DNA of 64,000 bases, from NCBI RefSeq assembly GCF_014069875.1, contig NZ_CP059676.1:1798001-1862000 (forward strand), written 5' to 3'. The position numbers and the translations under genes are program-made. Positions 25,921 to 35,054 of this stretch are shown piece by piece (position 1 is the stretch's first letter; the number at the start of each line of letters is the position of its first letter). This DNA is from Flaviflexus equikiangi. GTDB lineage: Bacteria > Actinomycetota > Actinomycetes > Actinomycetales > Actinomycetaceae. The notes beneath the pieces were generated by a model. The model saw only the letters and a list, made by a program, of their open reading frames with translations. It had not been told where the DNA came from and did no database searches.

Positions 25921-26862
25921 CTAGGCCGGGGGTGTGGCGGTGGGAAGTGGCCCGCCGAACCAGTCCTCGATGAGATACCTGGCAACCGATGACGCCATGG
26001 GGACGGTCAGCCGACCATCGGCGATGTCGGCGACAAGCTCCGCACGGGTGACAAAGCGGGCGGTGGTCACCTCGACACCATCCACCTCGACCTCCTCGGA
26101 GGACGTCCACGCCCTGAAGGCCGCCATGAGGGAACGCGGGAAGGGCCACGGCTGAGAGCCGACATACTCGACTCGATCGATGACGACGCCGGCCTCTTCG
26201 AAAGATTCTCGTCTGACGGCATGTTCGAGGGATTCACCGGCCTCGACGAACCCCGCCAGGCAGGAGTAGCGCGTGGGCTCCCAGTTGACGGCGTGCCCGA
26301 GAAGCAGCCTGTCATGGGGGTCTCGGATCGCCATGATGACGCTCGGGTCCGTTCGCGGGTAGGTGACGAGGCCGCAATCCGAGCAGATCCCCTCCCATCC
26401 GCCCGCGCGCGGTGCAAGCCGTCCCCCACATTCGCCGCAATACTTACGAGAGTCCCGCCATGCTCCCAGGGCCGTCGCCGTGGTCGCGAGACCCGCCTCG
26501 AGAGCGGACAGCGTGTGGCCGATCGTCCGGAGGGAGACGAAGCTGTGCTCGTGGAGGGCGGTGATGCGGCGGTCTCCGTAGGGGATCCCCTCAGCATCGA
26601 GTGCCGCCGCGGTCGGTTCGAGGTGGAGGGCCGCCCAGTGGGCCCCCTCGACGATGCCGACGTAGGACACGTGATCCCAGGAGCGCAGGCTGTCGGGAAT
26701 GGTGGACGCTGGAACGGTCACGAGCCTGTCGTCCGCTACCGCTACCTGACCATCCCGGATAAGCAGGAGGCGCCCCGCACTGACCCTGTCGAGAAGGTGT
26801 GGATCGTTGCGGGATTGGGCGTCCGTCTCGTGCTCGATGCGAGACAGCGGGAGCTCGATCAT
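25921..26862 (-). CDS. nudC: NAD+ diphosphatase NudC
   Basis: 313 residues. A four-Cys zinc ribbon (CGECGG ... CSDCG) precedes the Nudix box [23 protein letters not shown], followed by the NudC-specific [11 protein letters not shown] motif. It hydrolyses NAD(H) to NMN(H) and AMP and can remove NAD caps from RNA. The ATG overlaps the mnmA stop (ATGA), so it is the last or next-to-last gene of the etfBA-iscS-mnmA transcript; uvrD2 follows after about 95 bases. Confidence 0.94.
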   Translation of the reverse strand: MIELPLSRIEHETDAQSRNDPHLLDRVSAGRLLLIRDGQVAVADDRLVTVPASTIPDSLRSWDHVSYVGIVEGAHWAALHLEPTAAALDAEGIPYGDRRITALHEHSFVSLRTIGHTLSALEAGLATTATALGAWRDSRKYCGECGGRLAPRAGGWEGICSDCGLVTYPRTDPSVIMAIRDPHDRLLLGHAVNWEPTRYSCLAGFVEAGESLEHAVRRESFEEAGVVIDRVEYVGSQPWPFPRSLMAAFRAWTSSEEVEVDGVEVTTARFVTRAELVADIADGRLTVPMASSVARYLIEDWFGGPLPTATPPA

Positions 26863-27950
26863 TCCGTGTCCTCGACCGTCGCCTGTCCGAGCACACGCGT
26901 CCCCAGGTAGACGACGGCAGACTGCCCGGCCGCGAGGCCTCGCAGCGGCTCGTCCAGATCCATGACCAGCTGATCATCGATCACCTGCACGGTCGCGGGA
27001 ATCTCTCGGCCGTGGGCGCGCACCTGGACACCTGCACGCAGCGGCGCCGTCGGATCGATGTCGGGCGCGAGCCACACGGTGCTGCCGCCGCGGATTCGAT
27101 GGACGTCGAGAGCTTCGACCGGGCCGACGTGAACCCTGTTCGTCTCGATCTCGATCTTCGTCACGAATCGCGGCTGACCATCATCGGCGGGAATGCCGAG
27201 GCCCAGGCCGCGCCTCTGGCCCACCGTGTACGCGAAGGCGCCAAGGTGTGAACCGACGATGTTCCCGCTCTCATCCACGATCTCTCCGGGGTTCTCGCCG
27301 AGCTTCGACCGGAGGAAGCCGCGCGTGTCGCCGTCGGCGATGAAGCAGATATCGTAGGAGTCTGGTTTGAGGGAGACGCCGAGACCGCGGGCGGCGGCCT
27401 CGACCCGCACAGCATCCTTGGTGGGGACGCTTCCGAGGGGGAAGAGGACGTTGCCGAGGACCTGCTTGCCCATGACGGCAAGGACATAGGACTGGTCTTT
27501 CGGATGATTCGCTGCGCGATGGAGCTCGTGCCGCACACCGGTGTCCGTTTCGACCGTCCGCAGATCCGCGTAATGCCCCGTACACACGGCATCGAATCCC
27601 ATCGCCAGTCCGCGCTCGAGGAGAGCCGCGAACTTCACATGCTCATTGCATCGCACGCACGGGTTGGGCGTGCGGCCGGCCGAGTACTCCGACAGGAAGT
27701 CGGAGACGACGGTGTCCTCGAAATCGTCGGACAGGTCCCACACGTAGTAGGGGATGCCGAGCTTGTCGGCGGCACGTCGAGCATCGTGACCGTCCTCGAC
27801 AGAGCAGCACCCTCGGTTGCCCGTGCGGTGTTCCGCGCGGGACTTCGAGAGCGCCATGTGCACCCCGACGACGTCGTGACCAGCATCGACCGCTCGGGCC
27901 GCCGCAACGGCGGAATCGACCCCTCCGGACATGGCTGCTAGGACTCTCAT
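26859..27950 (-). CDS. mnmA: tRNA-specific 2-thiouridylase MnmA
   Basis: 363 residues. The PP-loop is [11 protein letters not shown] at the N-terminus. The catalytic cysteines are Cys98 (NPCVRCN, with Cys101) and Cys202 ([11 protein letters not shown]). It installs the 2-thio group of s2U34 in Lys, Glu and Gln tRNAs, using sulfur relayed from a cysteine desulfurase, whose gene is immediately upstream with an ATGA overlap. Full length. Confidence 0.96.
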   Translation of the reverse strand: MRVLAAMSGGVDSAVAAARAVDAGHDVVGVHMALSKSRAEHRTGNRGCCSVEDGHDARRAADKLGIPYYVWDLSDDFEDTVVSDFLSEYSAGRTPNPCVRCNEHVKFAALLERGLAMGFDAVCTGHYADLRTVETDTGVRHELHRAANHPKDQSYVLAVMGKQVLGNVLFPLGSVPTKDAVRVEAAARGLGVSLKPDSYDICFIADGDTRGFLRSKLGENPGEIVDESGNIVGSHLGAFAYTVGQRRGLGLGIPADDGQPRFVTKIEIETNRVHVGPVEALDVHRIRGGSTVWLAPDIDPTAPLRAGVQVRAHGREIPATVQVIDDQLVMDLDEPLRGLAAGQSAVVYLGTRVLGQATVEDTE

Positions 27951-29059
27951 ACTCGCACTGCCTTCCGTGCCATCTCGATCGCACCCGGCAGGGCATCCGT
28001 CACTGCGCGAATGTCACTCTCCGCGGTGCCCTCTCCCATGGAGAATCGCAGGGCTGTGTAGTGATCCTCTGCCACTCCCATCGCCTCTAGGACCGCGGAC
28101 GGCCGGTAGACTCCCGCCGAGCAGGCGGACCCTGTCGAGCAGGCGATCCCCGCCATGTCCATTCCGACCAGCAGAGCTTCAGGGTCGGTGCCCGGGAAGA
28201 TGATGTGCACGATGTGGGGGAGGCGCGGAACATCCCCGCCGCTCCGATAACCGCCCACCTCACGAGCAGCGTCGAGGATTGCGGCTCCGAAACGCTCGAG
28301 ACGCTCATGGCGTTCCCTGCGGGCGGTGACGGCCTCGTTGAGGGCCGCCGCGAGTGCGGCCGCACCGGCAACGTTGAGGGTTCCCGATCGCACCTTGCGT
28401 TCCTGCCCGCCCCCGCCCTCGAGCGGGATCAGCGGGTAGTCTCGGGGTGCGATGAGTGCACCGATGCCGACGGGGGCACCGAGCTTGTGGCCGGACAGGG
28501 ACAGGGCGTAGCCCTGAGGGATGTCGATGCTCCCCACCGCCTGGACAGCATCCGTGTGGAGGTGAGCACGAGGAGCGTACTCGCCCACCATGTCCCTGAT
28601 CTCTTCGAGGGGCTGGATGATGCCGGTCTCGTTGTTGGCCGCCATGACCGAGACCAGTGAGACGTTCTCATCGAGCAGGCTTGCAAGCTCCGAACGATCG
28701 ATGACGCCATCGCGTCCGACGGGGATGACGGTGTGGGTACCGCCGGTCCGTGCAGCGATCTGTGCCGCTTCCCGGACTGCCGGATGTTCGATCGCAGAGG
28801 TGAGCACACGGCCACGAGTCGCGGGACCCGCGATCGCCAGATTGTCGGCTTCCGTCCCGCCCGACGTGAAGATCACCTCGACGCTGTCCACGCCGAACAC
28901 GGAGGCGATGGTCTCGCGGGCGTCCTCCAAGACTGATCGGGCCGTCCTGCCTGCGCTGTGGATGGCGGAGGCGTTACCCGCAACCGCTGCCGCATCCAGC
29001 CACGCCGTCCTCGCGGTCTCCGTCAGGGGTGCGGTTGCCGCGTAATCCAGATAGACCAC
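27947..29059 (-). CDS. iscS: Cysteine desulfurase (IscS/NifS-like)
   Basis: 370-residue class V PLP enzyme. The PLP lysine is Lys192 in [11 protein letters not shown], and the active-site Cys312 lies in [13 protein letters not shown]. It releases sulfur from cysteine as a persulfide for tRNA thiolation and Fe-S assembly. The start is a GTG directly abutting the etfA stop codon; the stop overlaps mnmA. The pairing with mnmA indicates the dedicated tRNA-thiolation role, as in Rv3025c-Rv3024c. Confidence 0.94.
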   Translation of the reverse strand: MVYLDYAATAPLTETARTAWLDAAAVAGNASAIHSAGRTARSVLEDARETIASVFGVDSVEVIFTSGGTEADNLAIAGPATRGRVLTSAIEHPAVREAAQIAARTGGTHTVIPVGRDGVIDRSELASLLDENVSLVSVMAANNETGIIQPLEEIRDMVGEYAPRAHLHTDAVQAVGSIDIPQGYALSLSGHKLGAPVGIGALIAPRDYPLIPLEGGGGQERKVRSGTLNVAGAAALAAALNEAVTARRERHERLERFGAAILDAAREVGGYRSGGDVPRLPHIVHIIFPGTDPEALLVGMDMAGIACSTGSACSAGVYRPSAVLEAMGVAEDHYTALRFSMGEGTAESDIRAVTDALPGAIEMARKAVRV

Positions 29060-30019
29060 TTACAGGCCTGCCTTGAGCGCAGCCATGGCCTGCGGAAGAA
29101 CCGTCGTGACATCGCCGACGATGCCGAAATCGGCGATCTCGAAGATAGGGGCTTCGGAATCATCGCAGATCGCGACGATGTGCTCGGACGCGAGCATGCC
29201 GGAGGCGTGATGGACGGCGCCTGACACTCCGAGCCCGATGTAGAGCTTCGGGGCGATGGTCTCGCCCGTCTGTCCGATCTGGGCCGAACGGTCGATCCAC
29301 CCCTCGTCACATGCGACGCGCGTCGCACCGACAGCGCCGCCGAGCAGTTCCGCGAGTTCGCGTGCGGGGCCGAAATCGCCGTCCACTCCGCGCCCGCCGA
29401 CGACGACGACCTGCGATTCTGTCAGGCTCGGGCCGTCTTGTTCACGCTTCGTCCGGGACACGAGACGGGTGCGCTTCGCGCGCTCGGGAACGGAGATCTC
29501 GAGGGGGCGGACCGTCGCCTCGGTGCGGTCCGTTGCTTCCGCCTCGACCGCGGTGGGGCGCAGCGCGACGACGGCGATGCCGCGAATGATCTCGTCGTGG
29601 GTGGCCCACGTTCCGGAGAAGACTGCCTTCGTGATGGCAAGCTGACCCTCTGTCACGGACACTGCGTCAGCATCGACGACGACACCGGAATCGAACTGGA
29701 CTGCGGCCTGGGCCGCGATTTCCTTCCCCAGGTAGGAGGAGGCCATGAGGACGGCCCTCGGATTCACCTGTTCTGCCGCCGCGACCGCGAGCGCCGCCCA
29801 CACGGCGGGATGGTTGGGATCAGCAGGCACTGTGCCCGGGTCGACGACAAGGATCTCATCGGCACCGTAGCGGGCCAGTTCTTCGACGGGAGGGGTGCCG
29901 AATGTTGCGGACACGACGCGATCAGCGATCGAGCGGGCTGCCGTCAAGATCTCTCGCGACGAGTCGGAGAGCACAGAGCCGTCGTGGCGGGACAGGACGA
30001 GGACGGTATCGAGTTTCAC
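29060..30019 (-). CDS. etfA: Electron transfer flavoprotein alpha subunit
   Basis: 319 residues. The C-terminal FAD-binding domain is recognised by LYIGLGVSGAVHHASGM and the following IFEIADFGIVGDV; the N-terminal half is the ETF alpha/beta-type fold. With EtfB it carries electrons from acyl-CoA and other flavin dehydrogenases to the membrane. GTG start, overlapping the etfB stop (GTGA). Confidence 0.95.
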   Translation of the reverse strand: MKLDTVLVLSRHDGSVLSDSSREILTAARSIADRVVSATFGTPPVEELARYGADEILVVDPGTVPADPNHPAVWAALAVAAAEQVNPRAVLMASSYLGKEIAAQAAVQFDSGVVVDADAVSVTEGQLAITKAVFSGTWATHDEIIRGIAVVALRPTAVEAEATDRTEATVRPLEISVPERAKRTRLVSRTKREQDGPSLTESQVVVVGGRGVDGDFGPARELAELLGGAVGATRVACDEGWIDRSAQIGQTGETIAPKLYIGLGVSGAVHHASGMLASEHIVAICDDSEAPIFEIADFGIVGDVTTVLPQAMAALKAGL

Positions 30020-30795
30020 TTCATCACTCCAAGAATGTAGTCGGCCAGGCGGGTACCACCATCACCGGAGTCGGTGATGATCTCACCGGCCGCTCGCGGG
30101 GGCCTTTCCACGGCGTTGGTGACGCGCGTGCCTGCACCGGCGGCGCCGACCAGGTCCCCGCCGAGGCCCAGGTCATCGAGGTCGATCTGGGTGACGGGCT
30201 TCTTCTTCGCGGCCATGATCGCCTTGAAGTTCGGGTAGGTGACAGCATTCGCCTGGTCCGTGACGGAGAGAATGGCGGGAAGATCGGCTTCGATGACTTC
30301 GTCGTTCACTCCCATCGTGCGCGTGATCCGAATGGTGGTGCCGTCGCGTTCGACCGTCTTCGCGAGCGTGAGGGCGGGAAGATCGAGGTGGGCTGCGAGA
30401 GCGGAGGGGATGGTGGCTGTCATGCCGTCCAGGGCTGCCATGCCCGTGACGACGAGATCGACGGGAGTCTCGCCATCGAGCTGCCTGATCGCTGCCGCGA
30501 GCACTCGTGCGGTTCCGAGAACATCGGATCCGGCGGCCCTGTCGTCGCAGACGTGGATGGCACGATGTGCTCCGAGCGCGAGTGCACGCCGCAGACCATC
30601 CGCAGCATCCTCGGGGCCCATGGTGAGGGCAATCACCTCACCGTCGTCACCGGCGAGATTCACGGCTTCCTGGACCGCGTTCTCATCGAGCTCGTTCAAG
30701 ACGTCATCGTCGCCGCGGACGAGGAATCCTCGTTCCCCGAAGACTCGCTCCGCTTGAACGTCGGGCACGTGTTTGACACAGACAACAATCCTCAT
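30016..30795 (-). CDS. etfB: Electron transfer flavoprotein beta subunit
   Basis: 259 residues from ATG 30795 (MRIVVCVKHVPDVQ), the usual ETF-beta N-terminus; a longer frame to 30981 overlaps the divergent glgX gene and is spurious. AMP-binding region features include LGAHRAIHVCDD and DLVVTGMAALDGMT. GGGAGGTGG lies 13 bases upstream, rather far for an SD. First gene of the etfBA-iscS-mnmA-nudC run; divergent from glgX with about 113 bases between them. Confidence 0.95.
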   Translation of the reverse strand: MRIVVCVKHVPDVQAERVFGERGFLVRGDDDVLNELDENAVQEAVNLAGDDGEVIALTMGPEDAADGLRRALALGAHRAIHVCDDRAAGSDVLGTARVLAAAIRQLDGETPVDLVVTGMAALDGMTATIPSALAAHLDLPALTLAKTVERDGTTIRITRTMGVNDEVIEADLPAILSVTDQANAVTYPNFKAIMAAKKKPVTQIDLDDLGLGGDLVGAAGAGTRVTNAVERPPRAAGEIITDSGDGGTRLADYILGVMK

Positions 30796-30908
30796 GCGTA
30801 CAAGCGTGCCACCTCCCGTCCAGATATCCCAAGAGGTCTTTGCCACGGGTGGAACAGAGGGTCGGATATGGCACCTTCGAACGGAGCACCCGCCAAAGGT
30901 GAGACAAT

Positions 30909-33128
30909 ATGCGCGTGACTCGAACAACCCGACACCGTATCGCGCCATCCCGCTACGTCGCGAGAGCTCCCGAACCCACACTCCGGGGGTCGACCCACCC
31001 GAGTGATCTCGGTGTGACCGTGCGCCCGGGAGGGGTGGATGTTGCGATCATTGCGACGCATGCCTCGCTCGTCGAGTTCTGCGCCGTCGACCGTGATCCC
31101 GATGGGACGATCCACGAACGTCGGTTTGCTCTCAACGGACCCCGGCTCGGGGTGTGGACCGGTTTCGTTCCCGGTATCAAGCCCGGCCAGCACTATGGTT
31201 TCCGTGTTCATGGGCGGTGGGATCCGGACGCTGGGATGAGACACAACCCTGCCAAGCTGCTTCTCGACCCCTACGGGCGCGGTGTGGCAGGCGGCTACGA
31301 TCTGGGGCCGGCCTGTTTCTCCCACGAGGTTGACGATGATCTCGCTCCTGTTCCTGGCCCGCGTGTCATCAACAATCTTGACTCCGCGCCCCACGTGCCC
31401 CATTCGGTCGTCGTCGATGAGGCCTTCGACGGTCATGTCACGCATCTCGACACCCCGTGGGATTCCACGGTCCTCTATGAGGCTCACGTGCGCGGATTGA
31501 CGATGACGATGCCGGGGGTTCCGCAGCACCTGCGCGGCACCTATGCGGGGGTTGCGCACCCCGCTACGATCCGTCATCTCCAGCGCCTCGGCGTCACCGC
31601 GATCGAGCTCCTTCCCATCCAGGCCAAGCTCTCGGAACCGTTCCTCGTGGAGAAGGGCTTCGAGAACTACTGGGGCTATAACACGCTCGGCTTCTTCTCC
31701 CCCGAACCGTCCTATGCGACAGCCGCAGCCCAGGCGGAGGGCCCCTCCGCTGTCCTGCGCGAAGTCAAGGGCATGGTTTCCCTCCTCCACGAGGCAGGCA
31801 TCGAGGTCATCCTCGATGTCGTCTACAACCACACGTGCGAGGCCGGTATCGATGGGCCAACCCTGTCCTGGCGAGGATTGGGCGAGTCCACCTATTATCT
31901 CCAGACGTCGACGACGCCCGTCGATTTCATCGACGTGACCGGCACGGGCAACTCTCTCGACTTCCGCCTGCGACGGGTGATCCAGATGTCGCTCGATTCC
32001 CTCCGCTACTGGGTGGAGAAGGTCGGGGTGGACGGGTTCCGTTTCGACCTGGCCGTGACTCTCGGACGCCAGGGACGGGAGTTCAACTCCCATCATCCGT
32101 TCTTCGTCGCCATGACGACCGACCCGGTTCTCCGTTCGCGCAAGCTCATCAACGAACCGTGGGATATCGGTCCGAATGGTTGGCGGACAGGCCAGTTCCC
32201 GGCTCCCACGGCGGACTGGAACGATCGGTTCCGCAACGCGGTCCGCTCCTTCTGGCTGACGGATCAGCACCATCAGGCGCAGGGCCACCGCCCCCACGAC
32301 TCCCGTGAGCTCGTCACCCGCCTCTCGGGGTCAGCCGATCTCTTCTCGCGCGGCCGCATTCCAGGAGGGCGCGGCACCTTCGCCTCCATCAACTTCATTA
32401 CCGCTCATGACGGTTTCACGCTGCGTGATCTCGTCACGTACAACGACAAGCACAACGAGGCGAACGATGAGGGTAACAGGGACGGGTCGAATGACAATCG
32501 TTCCTGGAATCACGGCACGGAGGGCCCGGATCCGGAGCTGCGGGCGGCGCGCCTCAAGTCAATGAGGAACCTCATGGCCACGCTCGTCCTCTCGGCGGGA
32601 ACACCGATGCTGACCGCCGGGGACGAGATCGCACGCACCCAGCACGGCAACAACAATGCCTACTGCCAAGACAGCTCCCTGTCGTGGATCGACTGGCAGA
32701 CAGAGGAGTGGCAGGACGACTTCTTGGCCACCGTCGCCTACCTCCTGCGCCTGCGCCGCGAACACACAGTCTTCCGGCCCACCGGTTTCTTCACGGGCAC
32801 GCCCCGAGCGGAGGATTCGATCCCCGACGTCACGTGGATCGACAGGGACGGGCGGGAGATGCCGGCCTGGAAATGGTTCGAACCGACGTCACGATCCTTC
32901 CAGATGCTGCGGTCGGGAGGCGGGCACGATGTGGACGCACTCGTCGTCATCAACGGTCTGAACGAAGACACCGAGTTCACCCTCCCGATCGGTCGCGGGC
33001 GTCCCTTCGACCTCGTGTGGGATTCAGCGTCCGCACGGCCAGAGATCTTCAACGATCTGCAGGACCCGGGATCGCGTATCCTCCTCGAGGCGCAGTCGAT
33101 TCGTCTTTACCTCTCCAACCCTGCCTAA
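30909..33128 (+). CDS. glgX: Glycogen debranching enzyme GlgX (GH13)
   Basis: 739 residues. The N-terminal CBM48-type domain is followed by the GH13 barrel with FENYWGYNTLGFF, VVYNHT, the nucleophile Asp in GFRFDLAVTLGRQG, the acid Glu in INEPWDIG, and FITAHDGFTLRDLVTYNDKHNEAN. It hydrolyses alpha-1,6 branches of phosphorylase-limit glycogen. AAGGTGAG precedes the ATG at 30909. It is followed after 45 bases by trpS, likely in the same transcript. It complements the GlgE/GlgB pathway encoded 4 kb downstream. Confidence 0.94.
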   Translation: MRVTRTTRHRIAPSRYVARAPEPTLRGSTHPSDLGVTVRPGGVDVAIIATHASLVEFCAVDRDPDGTIHERRFALNGPRLGVWTGFVPGIKPGQHYGFRVHGRWDPDAGMRHNPAKLLLDPYGRGVAGGYDLGPACFSHEVDDDLAPVPGPRVINNLDSAPHVPHSVVVDEAFDGHVTHLDTPWDSTVLYEAHVRGLTMTMPGVPQHLRGTYAGVAHPATIRHLQRLGVTAIELLPIQAKLSEPFLVEKGFENYWGYNTLGFFSPEPSYATAAAQAEGPSAVLREVKGMVSLLHEAGIEVILDVVYNHTCEAGIDGPTLSWRGLGESTYYLQTSTTPVDFIDVTGTGNSLDFRLRRVIQMSLDSLRYWVEKVGVDGFRFDLAVTLGRQGREFNSHHPFFVAMTTDPVLRSRKLINEPWDIGPNGWRTGQFPAPTADWNDRFRNAVRSFWLTDQHHQAQGHRPHDSRELVTRLSGSADLFSRGRIPGGRGTFASINFITAHDGFTLRDLVTYNDKHNEANDEGNRDGSNDNRSWNHGTEGPDPELRAARLKSMRNLMATLVLSAGTPMLTAGDEIARTQHGNNNAYCQDSSLSWIDWQTEEWQDDFLATVAYLLRLRREHTVFRPTGFFTGTPRAEDSIPDVTWIDRDGREMPAWKWFEPTSRSFQMLRSGGGHDVDALVVINGLNEDTEFTLPIGRGRPFDLVWDSASARPEIFNDLQDPGSRILLEAQSIRLYLSNPA

Positions 33129-33173
33129 ACTGGACTCGTTCATCGACCGGTAGTCTGCCGGAAAGGATTTTTC

Positions 33174-34286
33174 ATGCACAGTGACGAGATTGCGAATCTC
33201 GAGTCGACAGTCGACGAGGCCTCGCTCCGCAGGTCCGAGAGGCTCAGCGATGAGCTGAAGGCCAAGATCCAGGAAGATGCGTCGCCGTTCAGGATGCTGA
33301 CCGGGGATCGCCCCACTGGGCGCCTCCATCTCGGACACTACTTCGGCTCCCTCAAGAACCGCGTCGAGCTCCAGAAGCAGGGCGTGGACAGCTGGTTCAT
33401 CGTTGCCGACTACCAGGTCATCACGGACCGCGATGCTGTCGGTGAGATCAAGGACCGCGTCTTCGGGCTCGTCACCGACTATCTCGCGGTCGGCATCGAT
33501 CCGGCCAAGGCCGTGATCTTCCCCCATTCGCAGATCCCCGCGCTCAACGAGCTCGTCCTGCCCTTCCTGTCGATCGTCACGGACTCCGAGCTGCGGCGCA
33601 ATCCCACCGTGAAGGCAGAGCTCGACGCATCCGGCAACCGTCCCATGTCCGGCCTGCTCCTCACCTACCCCGTCCATCAGGCCGCCGACATCCTGTTCTG
33701 CAAGGCCAATGTTGTTCCGGTCGGCAAGGATCAGCTTCCCCACCTCGAGCAGGCCCGGGTGATCGCACAGCGCTTCGACAAGCGGTACGGCCGTCCCGCG
33801 GGTGCGACGCATCCGATCTTCCCGCGCCCCCAGGCGCTCCTCTCCGAGGCGCCCTCGGTGCTCGGATTGGACGGGCAGAAGATGTCCAAGTCTCGCGGCA
33901 ACACGATCGAGCTGGGGATGAGCGCGGACGAGACGGCGAAGCTGCTGAAGAAGGCCGTGACCGACTCCGAGCGTCGAATCACCTACGACCCGGTCAACCG
34001 CCCCGAGGTGTCCAACCTTGTCCAGCTGACAGCTCTCGCAACCAACCGGGATCCGCACGAGGTCGCGGACGAGATCGGTGATGGTGGGGCGGGCACCCTC
34101 AAGCGCGTCACGACGGAGGCGATCAACGAGATGATGGCGCCGATCCGTGCGCGGCGTCTCGAGATCGAGAACGATCAGGCCATTGTCGAGCAGGTGCTTC
34201 GCGATGGCATCGCTCGAGCAACAGAGCAGGCGGAGGAGACTCTCCGCGAAGTGCACGAAGCGCTGCACATGATCTACCTGTCCTGA
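33174..34286 (+). CDS. trpS: Tryptophanyl-tRNA synthetase
   Basis: 370-residue class I synthetase. The HIGH-type motif is GRLHLGHYFG and the KMSKS motif is GLDGQKMSKSRGN. Bacterial TrpS is usually about 330-350 residues; here an N-terminal extension of about 40 charged residues precedes the catalytic core (FRMLTGDRPTG). GAAAGG lies upstream of the ATG. Ends in a strong hairpin. Confidence 0.96.
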   Translation: MHSDEIANLESTVDEASLRRSERLSDELKAKIQEDASPFRMLTGDRPTGRLHLGHYFGSLKNRVELQKQGVDSWFIVADYQVITDRDAVGEIKDRVFGLVTDYLAVGIDPAKAVIFPHSQIPALNELVLPFLSIVTDSELRRNPTVKAELDASGNRPMSGLLLTYPVHQAADILFCKANVVPVGKDQLPHLEQARVIAQRFDKRYGRPAGATHPIFPRPQALLSEAPSVLGLDGQKMSKSRGNTIELGMSADETAKLLKKAVTDSERRITYDPVNRPEVSNLVQLTALATNRDPHEVADEIGDGGAGTLKRVTTEAINEMMAPIRARRLEIENDQAIVEQVLRDGIARATEQAEETLREVHEALHMIYLS

Positions 34287-34299
34287 GCGGACTGTCGTC

Positions 34300-34329
34300 G
34301 GGCCGGTGGGGTGTTCTCCCCACCGGCCC
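34300..34329 (+). terminator. Terminator after trpS
   Basis: Twelve-bp perfect stem (34300-34311 with 34318-34329) with a 6-base loop, 14 bases after the trpS stop; no T-run. Confidence 0.8.
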
Positions 34330-34517
34330 GATCCATACCCACCACCATCAGACTTTTCCCAGGATCTGCTGACGATGAGGCGTGTCGCCCTGGAACGCTC
34401 GTGAAGGGCTGGGAGCATCCTCTTCCCCGTCCGGTACCGCATCGACCCGTGCTCGACCTGTAAAGTCGTGGACGTTCATATTTTTTTGTGTGCCCCCGCG
34501 GCACTTAGGAGCTAGAC

Positions 34518-34877
34518 ATGCGCACCACGCGTTCCCTCACTGCCATCGGCCTCGCACTTGCCCTCCCGTTCGGACTCGCGGCATGTGGCGGCGATGACAA
34601 GCCCTCCAAGTCGGAGGTCCTCGCGGGCGTCGACACGATGATGCAGAAACAGTTCGAGACACTCGGCGTCACGATCGAAGACTTCGAGAGCGTCGGCGTC
34701 ACCCAGGAAGACCTCGATTCCTTCTACTCCTGCATCGTCGACGAGGTCTACGACAATGTCTCGAACGAGACGCTCAACAAGATCGTGGACGGCGATCCGG
34801 AGACCGAACTGACCGGCGACGACCTCACGACCATCGAAACCGCTTCCACCACGTGTGGAGAGGATCTCGGCCTCTAG
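34518..34877 (+). CDS. Small lipoprotein of unknown function
   Basis: 119 residues. The signal peptide ends in the lipobox GLAAC (Cys23), then a Gly/Asp linker and a compact acidic domain with two further cysteines (YSCIVDEVY and STTCGEDL) that could form a disulfide outside the membrane. The family was not recognised. AGGAG at 34507-34511 gives a clear start. It is flanked by terminators on both sides, so it is a single-gene unit. Confidence 0.8.
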   Translation: MRTTRSLTAIGLALALPFGLAACGGDDKPSKSEVLAGVDTMMQKQFETLGVTIEDFESVGVTQEDLDSFYSCIVDEVYDNVSNETLNKIVDGDPETELTGDDLTTIETASTTCGEDLGL

Positions 34878-34901
34878 GCTCGCGGGATCACCCTCCGAGA
34901 G

Positions 34902-34940
34902 ACCGGCCCTGAGCACACTCGTCGTGCCCCGGGCCGGTTT
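34902..34940 (+). terminator. Terminator after the small lipoprotein gene
   Basis: Stem accggccc/gggccggt (34902-34909 with 34931-34938) closing a loop that itself contains gcac/gtgc, followed by TT. Confidence 0.65.
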
Positions 34941-35054
34941 CGTGCGCTCGGGGCCCTTACGGGACCGGCGGCGTCTGAGGCGAGACATTTCTTAGTCGGC
35001 TCAATAGTGGACTTTTCGGCTACCTCGCGATCGCTCTTTGGATAGTGTTGGACT

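Noticed and set aside
30792-32297. 501-codon minus-strand frame opposite glgX
   Set aside because: Composition of an antisense shadow of a high-GC gene (Arg/Gly/Val/Glu-rich, no domain); glgX on the plus strand has all family motifs.
33024-34442. 472-codon minus-strand frame opposite trpS
   Set aside because: Shadow of trpS; no ribosome site, no recognisable domain, and it runs through the trpS terminator.
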